The notes beneath the pieces were generated by a model. It saw nothing but the letters and a program-made list of their open reading frames with translations. It made no database searches and was not told where the DNA came from. Positions 26,763-34,310 of a DNA stretch of 64,000 nucleotides are shown one piece after another. The translations under genes and the position numbers were made by a program. The DNA comes from Alphaproteobacteria bacterium. Lineage in GTDB: Bacteria > Pseudomonadota > Alphaproteobacteria > Micavibrionales > Micavibrionaceae. How positions within the stretch are numbered: the stretch's first letter is position 1; each line of letters starts with the position of its first letter. The DNA lies in the NCBI GenBank assembly GCA_002690045.1, contig NZDE01000010.1:1-64000 (forward strand). The letters run 5' to 3'.

Positions 26763-27374
26763 ATGTCCAAAACTATCGAATATATCGCCTTTGATTTAGG
26801 GCGGGTTATTGTTGAATGGAATCCAGCTTATTTATTTGACGACTTAATCCCCGATGTTGCGCGCCGTCAATATATGCTCGAGCATGTTGTGACGATGGAT
26901 TGGATTGAGGAGGTTGATCGCGGTAAGACGCTTTCACAGGCTGTAGAAGAACGTAGCGCTTTATTCCCTGATTTTGCGGAAGAGTTGCAAGAATATGGCG
27001 CACGTTGGATTGAAACAATTCCGCATTTAATAGACGGCACTTTGGCGCTGAAACTACGCTTGAAGACTGCAGGGTATCCATTATACGCGCTCTCAAATTT
27101 TGGGCGCGATACATATGAAGACGCCGTCAAAATATACCCTGAACTGGCGGATTTTGATGGCGCAGTTATTTCGGGGCATGAAAGAGTAATTAAGCCTGAA
27201 CCTGAAATTTATCAGATTCTGCTGACGCGATATGGCTTAACGCCTGAAAAGTTGCTGTTTATTGATGATCGCGCCGATAATGTGGCGCAGGCACAAGATT
27301 TAGGCATACAAGCAGTTCAGTTTATAAACGCGGAAAAACTTGAGGCAGATTTGATACGTTTATCTGTGCTGTGA
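26763..27374 (+). CDS. HAD-IA hydrolase, YihX-like
   Basis: A 203-aa cytoplasmic HAD protein. Motif I is FDLGRVIVEWN at 10-20 with nucleophile Asp11. The usual second Asp is Gly13, which is normal for the YihX/epoxide-hydrolase-N-terminal branch. Motif II is in ALSNFGRD, motif III is Lys in VIKPEPEIYQ, and motif IV is LLFIDDRADNV. YihX proteins are sugar-phosphate phosphatases (alpha-glucose-1-phosphate in E. coli). The actual substrate here is unknown. It starts 4 bp after the PCuAC stop. Confidence 0.82.
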   Translation: MSKTIEYIAFDLGRVIVEWNPAYLFDDLIPDVARRQYMLEHVVTMDWIEEVDRGKTLSQAVEERSALFPDFAEELQEYGARWIETIPHLIDGTLALKLRLKTAGYPLYALSNFGRDTYEDAVKIYPELADFDGAVISGHERVIKPEPEIYQILLTRYGLTPEKLLFIDDRADNVAQAQDLGIQAVQFINAEKLEADLIRLSVL

Positions 27375-27489
27375 TGGATCGTTTGGGGATTACGCATTAA
27401 GATGCGCTGAATCATCTTGCGCGGATAATCTTCATTATGATAGCTGTAAAGATATTCAATGATTGAGATTTATTAAGGAGCCTTGGCAA

Positions 27490-27789
27490 ATGAGCGAGAG
27501 CAATGTTGCGGTTATCCCGCAGGCAGAACCAGAAGATGAAACAGTACAAGATGTTGGCGGCGTTACTGGCGCACAGCTGAAACAATATATTGAGCGTATT
27601 GAGCGCCTTGAAGAAGAGAAAAAGGCCCTTGCGGAAGACATCAAAGAAGTCTACGGCGAAGCAAAAGCGATGGGCTTTGATGGCAAAGCGATGCGCCAAT
27701 TGGTTAAATTGCGCAATATGGACAATGAAAAGCGCCGCGAAGAAGAGGAAATTCTTGAAGTTTACAAGGCCGCTATTGGTCTTGCGTAA
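27490..27789 (+). CDS. gapR: GapR nucleoid-associated protein (DUF2312)
   Basis: A 99-aa DNA-binding protein that clamps overtwisted DNA ahead of forks and polymerases in Caulobacter. Here it is preceded by a short acidic N-terminus. The conserved core begins at GVTGAQLKQYIERIERLEEEKKAL and continues KEVYGEAKAMGFDGKAMRQLVKLR, which is diagnostic of DUF2312. The family is essentially alphaproteobacterial and supports the taxonomic call. AAGGAG 9 nt before ATG 27490 fixes the start; an in-frame upstream Met at 27463 precedes this site and is not used. A terminator follows. Confidence 0.95.
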   Translation: MSESNVAVIPQAEPEDETVQDVGGVTGAQLKQYIERIERLEEEKKALAEDIKEVYGEAKAMGFDGKAMRQLVKLRNMDNEKRREEEEILEVYKAAIGLA

Positions 27790-27817
27790 TATTATAAAAA
27801 CTATATAAATTTAATAG

Positions 27818-27845
27818 AGCCGCATGTTTATGCGGCTTTTTCTTT
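27818..27845 (+). terminator. gapR terminator
   Basis: AGCCGCAT/ATGCGGCT forms a perfect 8-bp stem with a GTTT loop and a T-rich tail, 28 bp after the gapR stop. Confidence 0.88.
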
Positions 27846-27982
27846 AGTTTATTGCGTATTGTTTTGAATGTATATTCAAAAGGATTATAAAATATATTAG
27901 GTGTAGAAAATATAGGTATTTTTATCCCTCTATGGTATATTAGTTAAATATATTATTTTAATCTTTTGTGTGGGTTTTGCCT

Positions 27983-29551
27983 ATGAATGATACCTATGGT
28001 CTAAATTTAATAAAAACATATTTAAGTAAGCTAGATTTAGTTAAAGCATCTGAAATATTTCATAAAGAACTTAAAGAACAGCTCGCGCTGGAAAGTTGCG
28101 AAGCACATCTCGAAGCTCTGCTCGAAGGAGAGGACGCGATAATTGAAGGTATGTGTGCTGCGTCCCTGCCCACAGCGTATCAGGCGGTTTTACGTACGTT
28201 ATTAGAACAAGTTTTTAGCTTAAAAAAACCGTTCCGTAACGTTAAAGATTTTGATGCCTTAGCGCTCGCTATAACGGATATTTTTATGAGGGCTTTGTCT
28301 AATGTGACAGCGGTGCCTACCGATGCTGTTGATGAGGAGGGTATCAAGGATAAAATTGCCATGCGGGTCATGGATAATGCTGTGGATTCCTCTATGGCGA
28401 TTAATAACCTATTCATTGAATGTTTGAAGGCAGAAGACATCGCTTTAGATGTTGACCATCGTGTTAACTCTATATCCGCTGCAATTGAGGAGATGACGGC
28501 AACAGTTGCGACGATTAGCCAGAATACATCTGAGGCGCTTGAATATTCAGCTCAGGCGCGCGAAAATGCGCAGCAAGGCCGCCGTGCATCTGACCAATCG
28601 TTAGAAATGATGAATGTGATGAAAACGGCGGTACAGGCTACGGCAGTAAAGACGGAAGAATTATCAAGTTCATCAAAACAAATTGAAGGTATTATCTCTA
28701 AGATTCAGAAGATTGCCGAACAGACAAACTTACTTGCACTTAATGCAACGATTGAAGCCGCACGCGCCGGTGAGGCAGGTAAAGGTTTTGCTGTCGTCGC
28801 GAATGAGGTTAAGGGGCTTGCCAATGAAACTAGCCGTGCGACTACAGAAATCGCTGAAATCATTGGGGCTTTGGTCGGGGCAATTGAAGAAATTGCTACG
28901 TCAATGGACCAAGTGAGCTTGTCAGTTGACACGAGCAGTCAGAACGCCGCAGATATTCAGCAGCGTGTATCCGTGATTGAGGAGCATGCAAATTTAGTTA
29001 GTGAGCGGATGAAAGATATCTCACATGCGCTTAAAGAGCAGGGACAAGCCTCGTCTGAGATTGCGCAGGCTTCTGTTAAAATTCTTGAAAATTCAGCATT
29101 GAATAGAGAGGCAAGCGCCCTAAACGCACAATATAGCCGTCAGGCTTCACGGAAGAATGGGGCGCTGATCGCGAATATGGCGGAACTTACAAAAGGGCGG
29201 CGTGCAAGCGTTATTAAGCTTGCTAAATCTGACCATGTGGTTTGGAAACGTAAGCTTGCGGACATGCTATCAGGGCGCGCTGAATTGAATGATGCAGAAC
29301 TGAAAGACCATACGCAATGCCGCTTAGGGAATTGGTATTATGGCCTTGATGATCAAAGCATTAAAGATTTACCAGCATTCTCTGCGTTAGAACAGCCGCA
29401 TGCAGAAGTCCATAAATGCGGTATCGAGGCATTTCAATTATATAAGAATGGTAATCATGAGGGGGCATTTGCCAAGATGGATGCGCTGGAAGGCGCATCA
29501 CAGCAGGTTATATCGATCTTGAATGAGATCGACAGCGTTATTTCAAGGTGA
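27983..29551 (+). CDS. Soluble methyl-accepting chemotaxis protein with C-terminal CZB domain
   Basis: A 522-aa cytoplasmic chemoreceptor. No transmembrane helix is visible. Residues 1 to about 150 form a helical sensor region of unknown type. Coiled-coil signalling helices follow, with the universal hairpin tip [33 protein letters not shown] at about 245-280. The last about 120 residues are a chemoreceptor zinc-binding domain: HVVWKRKL, then CRLGNWYYG, then PHAEVHK, giving the His/Cys zinc ligands. CZB domains sense zinc oxidation state, for example by hypochlorous acid. ATG 27983 is preferred to an in-frame GTG at 27968. No cheA, cheW or flagellar gene is nearby. Confidence 0.9.
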   Translation: MNDTYGLNLIKTYLSKLDLVKASEIFHKELKEQLALESCEAHLEALLEGEDAIIEGMCAASLPTAYQAVLRTLLEQVFSLKKPFRNVKDFDALALAITDIFMRALSNVTAVPTDAVDEEGIKDKIAMRVMDNAVDSSMAINNLFIECLKAEDIALDVDHRVNSISAAIEEMTATVATISQNTSEALEYSAQARENAQQGRRASDQSLEMMNVMKTAVQATAVKTEELSSSSKQIEGIISKIQKIAEQTNLLALNATIEAARAGEAGKGFAVVANEVKGLANETSRATTEIAEIIGALVGAIEEIATSMDQVSLSVDTSSQNAADIQQRVSVIEEHANLVSERMKDISHALKEQGQASSEIAQASVKILENSALNREASALNAQYSRQASRKNGALIANMAELTKGRRASVIKLAKSDHVVWKRKLADMLSGRAELNDAELKDHTQCRLGNWYYGLDDQSIKDLPAFSALEQPHAEVHKCGIEAFQLYKNGNHEGAFAKMDALEGASQQVISILNEIDSVISR

Positions 29552-29561
29552 TTGTTTAAGA

Positions 29562-30131
29562 TCAAATTTTGTCGTTACCGCGCGGCAGTGCGGCGATGCC
29601 CGTGCGGCTGATTTGGCTGAGGCCGAGGGGCTGCATCATTTCGACGAGGGCGTCAATTTTTTCTGGTGTTCCTGTCGCTTCAAAAGTTAAAGAATCTATT
29701 GTTGTATCAACGACTTTTGCACGGAAAATTTCGGCTGTACGCATTGCTTCTACGCGTTTTTCTCCCTGTCCGCTGACTTTGATGAGGGCGAGTTCACGTG
29801 CCACATGTGGACCAAGGATGGTTAAGTCTATAACGTTGTGTACAGGGACTTGTTTGTCCAGCTGGCTGATAATTTGGTCAATTATACGCTGCGTCCCTTT
29901 GGCAATAATGGTGATGCGCGAAAGGTTTTGGTCATGGTCGGTTTCGGCCACGGTTAGGCTTTCAATGTTATAACCACGCCCAGAAAATAGGCCAACAATT
30001 TTGGCGAGTACGCCTGGTGTATTGTCAACTAATATGGATAATGTATGTGCGGCTTCTGGCGTTGTCTCTGGCGCAGCGCCATATACAGATTTTTTGGCCA
30101 TGACATTACGATTTACAGGTGTGCTGTTCAT
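29562..30131 (-). CDS. ilvH: Acetolactate synthase small (regulatory) subunit
   Basis: The ACT-domain regulatory partner of IlvI, giving valine feedback control of branched-chain amino acid synthesis. HTLSILVDNTPGVLAKIVGLFSGRGYNIESLTVAETDH is the standard ACT start, and the second half (ELALIKVSGQGEKRVEA) matches the ALS_ss C-terminal domain. The start is set at 30131, 13 bp after the ilvI stop, with AAAAGGA upstream. A longer reading to 30176 would overlap ilvI by 32 bp and adds no conserved sequence. The length is about 189 aa. Confidence 0.93.
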   Translation of the reverse strand: MNSTPVNRNVMAKKSVYGAAPETTPEAAHTLSILVDNTPGVLAKIVGLFSGRGYNIESLTVAETDHDQNLSRITIIAKGTQRIIDQIISQLDKQVPVHNVIDLTILGPHVARELALIKVSGQGEKRVEAMRTAEIFRAKVVDTTIDSLTFEATGTPEKIDALVEMMQPLGLSQISRTGIAALPRGNDKI

Positions 30132-30144
30132 TGGCTGTGTCCTT

Positions 30145-31938
30145 TTAAACGAGTTTCTTATCGAATTGCTTGGCATCGGCGGATAAAATCATTTCGTTAT
30201 GATTTTTGCCTGATGGGATCATCGGGAAGCAGTTTTCCTTTGGATCGACACGTACATCCAAAATGGTGAATTTATCGCTTTCGATCATCTGCGTAATGGC
30301 GTCATCTAATTGATCTGGATGATCAACGACTATGCCGAGCCCGCCATAGGCGTCAGCTAGTTTGACAAAATCAGGCAAGGCTTCGCTATAGCTTTGGGAA
30401 TAGCGCTCCCCATGTAACAATTCTTGCCACTGGCGTACCATACCCATCCATTGGTTGTTAAGTATGAAGACTTTGACGGGCAGGCGGTATTGCGCGGCTG
30501 TCGAAAGCTCCTGAATATTCATTTGGATGGATGCTTCACCGGCTATATCAATGACCAATGCATCAGGATGCGCAATTTGCGCGCCAATTGCGGCGGGCAG
30601 GCCGTAACCCATTGTGCCAAGGCCGCCCGATGTCATCCAGCGGTTAGGGCGGTTAAATGGTATGAATTGCGCTGCCCACATTTGGTGCTGACCGACTTCG
30701 GTGGTGATATAGACATCATCACGCGCCCCAAGATGCGCTTGTAGGCGCTCTAAAGCGTATTGTGGTTTAATCACGCTGTCAGAATTTGTGTACTCTAGGC
30801 AGTTTACCTGTCGCCATTTGTCGATTTGCTGCCACCAAAGCTGCATTGCAGGGTCGTTTAACTTGGCCTTTTGTTTTGTCCATGCGGCGCTAATTTTTTC
30901 AAGCGCGGAAGTTGCGTCTGCGACAATGCCTAAGTCAACTTCAATGTTTTTATTGATGGAGCTTGGGTCAACATCAATATGAATTTTAAATGAGTTTGGT
31001 GAAAACCCGCTGACATTGCCCGTAACGCGGTCATCAAAACGCGCGCCGATACAAACCAACACATCGCAATCATGCATGGCTAGGTTGGCCTCATATGTGC
31101 CGTGCATACCGAGCATACCAAGCCATTGTGATTTATTGGCAGGAAATGCACCAAGCCCCATAAGGGTTGATGTGATCGGGATGTTTGTATCGCTAATGAA
31201 TTTTGTAAGCAGTTCTGATGCGCGGTCACCCGCGTTGATAATACCGCCGCCCGTATAGAATACAGGTTTTTTCGCCTGCGCCAATATTTCGACCAATTTG
31301 GCAATGGCGTGGTCGTCTGCTTCTAAATGCGGACGATAAGAACGATATTCTACATCCTGCGCCGTTGTGTATGTACCAGATGCAAACTGTACGTCTTTTG
31401 GTAAGTCAATAACGACGGGGCCTGGGCGGCCTGTACGTGCAATGTGGAAGGCGCGATGTGTCATTTCCGCAAGGCGGGATACATCTTTGACAAGATAGTT
31501 GTGCTTTGTACAGTGGCGCGTTATGCCTGTTGTGTCCGCTTCTTGGAAGGCGTCTGTACCAATTAGGAATGAGGGCACTTGACCGCATATGCAAACAACT
31601 GGAATGGAATCCATCATAGCATCAGTTAGGCCTGTGACTGCATTGGTTGCGCCGGGACCGCTGGTGACTAAGGCAACGCCAACCTTACCGGTTGAGCGGG
31701 CATAGCCCTCGGCGGCGTGAAGGGCAGCTTGTTCGTGGCGCACCAGAATGTGTTTAATGTCATTTTGTTGGAATAGTGCATCATAAAGCGGTAGAACTGC
31801 GCCGCCGGGATAGCCAAATATGGTATCGACCCCTTGTTCCTTCAGCGCCTTTATCATGATATCTGCGCCGGTCATTAAATCTGCTTCGGAAATTGTATCT
31901 TTTTCGGCTTTTTCGACAACCGCTTTCATGTCTTTCAT
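30145..31938 (-). CDS. ilvI: Acetolactate synthase large (catalytic) subunit
   Basis: A thiamine-diphosphate and FAD enzyme that makes acetolactate or acetohydroxybutyrate. The N-terminal segment GYPGGAVLPLYDAL...LVRHEQAALHAAEGYAR includes catalytic Glu69. The central FAD region and the C-terminal ThDP domain (TSGGLGTMGYGLPAAIGA, then the metal-binding motif) are all present, and the length of 597 aa is normal. In the metal motif the usual GDAS/GDGS reads GEAS (IDIAGEASIQMN), an Asp-to-Glu change at the Mg-ligand position. GAGGTGAGGG before the ATG fixes the start. It forms an operon with ilvH and depends on thiamine diphosphate, the ThiN product. Confidence 0.95.
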   Translation of the reverse strand: MKDMKAVVEKAEKDTISEADLMTGADIMIKALKEQGVDTIFGYPGGAVLPLYDALFQQNDIKHILVRHEQAALHAAEGYARSTGKVGVALVTSGPGATNAVTGLTDAMMDSIPVVCICGQVPSFLIGTDAFQEADTTGITRHCTKHNYLVKDVSRLAEMTHRAFHIARTGRPGPVVIDLPKDVQFASGTYTTAQDVEYRSYRPHLEADDHAIAKLVEILAQAKKPVFYTGGGIINAGDRASELLTKFISDTNIPITSTLMGLGAFPANKSQWLGMLGMHGTYEANLAMHDCDVLVCIGARFDDRVTGNVSGFSPNSFKIHIDVDPSSINKNIEVDLGIVADATSALEKISAAWTKQKAKLNDPAMQLWWQQIDKWRQVNCLEYTNSDSVIKPQYALERLQAHLGARDDVYITTEVGQHQMWAAQFIPFNRPNRWMTSGGLGTMGYGLPAAIGAQIAHPDALVIDIAGEASIQMNIQELSTAAQYRLPVKVFILNNQWMGMVRQWQELLHGERYSQSYSEALPDFVKLADAYGGLGIVVDHPDQLDDAITQMIESDKFTILDVRVDPKENCFPMIPSGKNHNEMILSADAKQFDKKLV

Positions 31939-31973
31939 GCCCTCACCTCTAATATTTTGATCGCACTCTACCG

Positions 31974-31991
31974 CCCGCGACCCCTTGCGGG
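31974..31991 (-). promoter_or_regulatory. Hairpin in ilvIH leader
   Basis: CCCGC and GCGGG (5-bp stem, 8-nt loop) lie 36 bp before the ilvI start on its leader side. It is too short to be a terminator and lacks a T run. Regulation of ilvIH by leader structure is possible but not shown. Confidence 0.3.
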
Positions 31992-32101
31992 AACTAGCAT
32001 AACAAATAAATGAAAAAAAGAAAATTTTTTTGCATTTTTTGCTTGAGAATTTATGCGGTCTTGCGTAGTGTAGCGCTTACCAATTTACAAAGCACAAATA
32101 T

Positions 32102-32188
32102 GCCAGAGTGGCGGAATTGGTAGACGCACCGGATTCAAAATCCGGCGATAGCAATATCGTGCCGGTTCGAGTCCGGCCTCTGGTACCA
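32102..32188 (+). tRNA. tRNA-Leu, anticodon CAA
   Basis: A complete cloverleaf: acceptor stem GCCAGAG with CTCTGGT (one G-U), a 17-nt anticodon arm CCGGA-loop-TCCGG with anticodon CAA at 32136-32138, a long leucine-type variable arm (CGATAGCAATATCG), the TTCGAGTCC T-arm and an encoded CCA at 32186-32188. It reads UUG codons. It is divergent from ilvI. Confidence 0.95.
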
Positions 32189-32289
32189 CTTATAATCATT
32201 TTATTTCATTTAATTACTGCGCCAAAACTTGCTCATGTATGTTTATACATGTCGCGCGCATTGACTTGCCCTAAAATAAACTAAAGTGA

Positions 32290-32865
32290 TTAGGTGCCAG
32301 CTTTTTTATCTTGATAGGCTTGAACGGATTTACTGATTTCTTCTTGGATATCTTGTTGTAAGTAGGCATTCCAAGGCATTTTTGCAATGATCTTTATTAG
32401 GCCGCATTTGCCGGTGATGCCGCGGGCGAGGAGGGCGGCCGCTGCGAGCAATATCAAAATATCTAGATCAAATACAAGACCAAGTGTGGCTAGGCCGCCG
32501 ATGATGACTAGATATTGGCGTTCAATGCTAATGACGCCCGATGTAAAAGGGATGCCAAGTGCATCGAGGGCTAATGTGCCACCATCAACGACAATGACCT
32601 TTTCTGCGCCAGCAGCCTCGATATCCATTGCAGCGAACTGGGCGCGTTTCCCAGCCTTACAGAGCACGTAAGTGGGCATGTTTCGGCAATGGTTGACGAT
32701 GGTGTCGACCACGTCAGGGACTTCATGTAGAGGGACATTATCACTGGCGATTCCAGCGAGGCGTGCTTTTTTGTATTCAGCTTCGCTGCGAACATCAAGA
32801 ATATAGAATTTTTCATTGGCGTTTTGGATTTGCTCAATAAATTCTGGGGCGCTGATAATATTCAT
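32290..32865 (-). CDS. Rhodanese domain with C-terminal membrane anchor, YgaP-like
   Basis: A 191-aa protein. Residues 1-110 are a rhodanese sulfurtransferase domain: ILDVRSEAEYKKARLAG, then the active-site loop LCKAGKRA with the persulfide-forming Cys at about 69. Residues about 115-160 contain two hydrophobic helices (YLVIIGGLATLGLVFDLDILILLAAAALLARGI), matching the YgaP arrangement of rhodanese plus DUF2892. It probably transfers sulfur at the inner membrane. AAAGGA precedes the ATG. It is separated from the upstream Clp-like operon by a weak terminator-like hairpin. Confidence 0.85.
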   Translation of the reverse strand: MNIISAPEFIEQIQNANEKFYILDVRSEAEYKKARLAGIASDNVPLHEVPDVVDTIVNHCRNMPTYVLCKAGKRAQFAAMDIEAAGAEKVIVVDGGTLALDALGIPFTSGVISIERQYLVIIGGLATLGLVFDLDILILLAAAALLARGITGKCGLIKIIAKMPWNAYLQQDIQEEISKSVQAYQDKKAGT

Positions 32866-32918
32866 TTGATACTGTCCTTTATATAAAATTTATATGCGCA
32901 ATATGCATGATTTTATAC

Positions 32919-32941
32919 AAAAAGAAAAGCCCCGCATGGGG
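32919..32941 (-). terminator. Weak terminator-like hairpin after the Clp-like operon
   Basis: On the minus strand CCCC-ATGC-GGGG is followed by CTTTTCTTTTT. The stem is only 4 bp of pure G+C and the T run is interrupted, so its efficiency is doubtful. Confidence 0.4.
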
Positions 32942-33092
32942 TGACATGCAAGGCTTTCCTATAGGACACAAAACTCTTTCTGATCGTTTGATCTCACTTT
33001 ATGTCGGCGTCTTATCTCGTTTACCTATTTTCATAGGCTTCACTCGATATGACTTGTCCTAAAGCGCGCTTAAACGACCACTTTTTCGGCGG

Positions 33093-34283
33093 TTAATCCA
33101 CTTTCATTTTCGGGCCATTTTCAATTGAAATGCTGGCCGTCAATGTTACATCTTGGTTATCGTTGCTGATATAACCGTTTGTGGCGTTGTTAAACTGCAC
33201 ACTTGTTGTTTTATCAGCATCGGCATCTTTATTTTCTTCGGTTTGTTCCGCTTCTTCATCGTCACCAAAGGCCATATCCCATGCACCAGTAGCAAGATCG
33301 CCAACGCCTTCAACAGCCCAGCTTACAGCGCCAAAAATGCCGGATAAGATGCTATCACCTGTACGGACGACGTAATCAAGCGTACCTGGGTTGCTATCAT
33401 AGTAATAGAAGCCGCCTTGCTCATAGACTTCGCCGCCTTCTTTGGTGACTTCACCAGTTTTCGGATCAACAACGTCTTTTTCAAGATATTCTTCTAGCTC
33501 TTCAAAAGTATCTTTACACACTGGTTCGCCGAGTATTGATGGGCGGAACGCTTTGAATAAATATGCGCTTTTGAATGTGGTGTTAATTGCACAGACTTTG
33601 TTATCAGATGTATTGAGCATGCTGACAACTTCGTCTTCAGGGTCGTAGCCAACAAGGCTGACATTGCTGATTGCGTAAGTTAAGTCATACCAGCTATTAT
33701 CTGGAATGTTGAAACGTAATAAATACTCTTTGCTTAACTTGCGGTCTTCATCTTCTATGAATTGTGCAGCAACGGTCATATCTGATGAGTTCGCTTTGTT
33801 CATCATGTAGATAGGGTCATCGCGCATAGCGGCAAAGCCAGCTTTGACAGTATCTACGGGGAGAGTTGCTGCGAAGCTTGCGGTCCAAATTGCGGCGGTA
33901 AAAGCCGCCGGAAATGCAAGAACATTAAAATAGCCTTTAGGTCCAGTCGGCAGTTTAGGGTGTCGGCCGCCAAATTCATCCTTATACGTTAATTCTTGAC
34001 CAAGGTTCTTCCACCATTTTTTTGTATGGCCCCATGTGTAATCACGTAATGCGCCAGTTTTGCTCCACGCCCATGATAATGCAGACGTACCGTATAGCCA
34101 TGCGACGGACCCTATGCGATAGGCCGCTTGAGCTGTTCCGGCGACTAATGCTATGGCTACGCCAGTACTATCTGAAATGGCTTTTTGATTTTTTTTGTTT
34201 TTTATAAAGTCCGCAGACCCTTTAACTAGCTCGTCACCAATATCAGTAACGTCGTCATCATTTTTTTTGTTATCTGTACTCAT
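33093..34283 (-). CDS. Unknown protein of the Clp-like operon, putative membrane-associated
   Basis: A 396-aa protein with no recognised family. A charged N-terminus (about 1-35) precedes a hydrophobic stretch about 40-75 (VAIALVAGTAQAAY...LYGTSALSWAWSK) and a second at about 118-150 (YFNVLAFPAAFTAAIWTASFAATLPVDTV). The middle is an ordered, soluble-looking domain with two cysteines. The C-terminus is acidic and low complexity (DDEEAEQTEENKDADADK) before a final beta-like segment. AGGAG precedes the ATG. It is the last gene of the three-gene operon, 27 bp after the Clp-like ATPase, and I infer it works with it. Confidence 0.7.
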   Translation of the reverse strand: MSTDNKKNDDDVTDIGDELVKGSADFIKNKKNQKAISDSTGVAIALVAGTAQAAYRIGSVAWLYGTSALSWAWSKTGALRDYTWGHTKKWWKNLGQELTYKDEFGGRHPKLPTGPKGYFNVLAFPAAFTAAIWTASFAATLPVDTVKAGFAAMRDDPIYMMNKANSSDMTVAAQFIEDEDRKLSKEYLLRFNIPDNSWYDLTYAISNVSLVGYDPEDEVVSMLNTSDNKVCAINTTFKSAYLFKAFRPSILGEPVCKDTFEELEEYLEKDVVDPKTGEVTKEGGEVYEQGGFYYYDSNPGTLDYVVRTGDSILSGIFGAVSWAVEGVGDLATGAWDMAFGDDEEAEQTEENKDADADKTTSVQFNNATNGYISNDNQDVTLTASISIENGPKMKVD

Positions 34284-34310
34284 GTTTCGTGCTCCTATAA
34301 ATAAATCCCT

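Noticed and set aside
32234-32251. Hairpin CATGTAT/ATACATG after tRNA-Leu as a terminator
   Set aside because: No T run follows on either strand. It is a 7-bp A+T-rich palindrome of unknown meaning.
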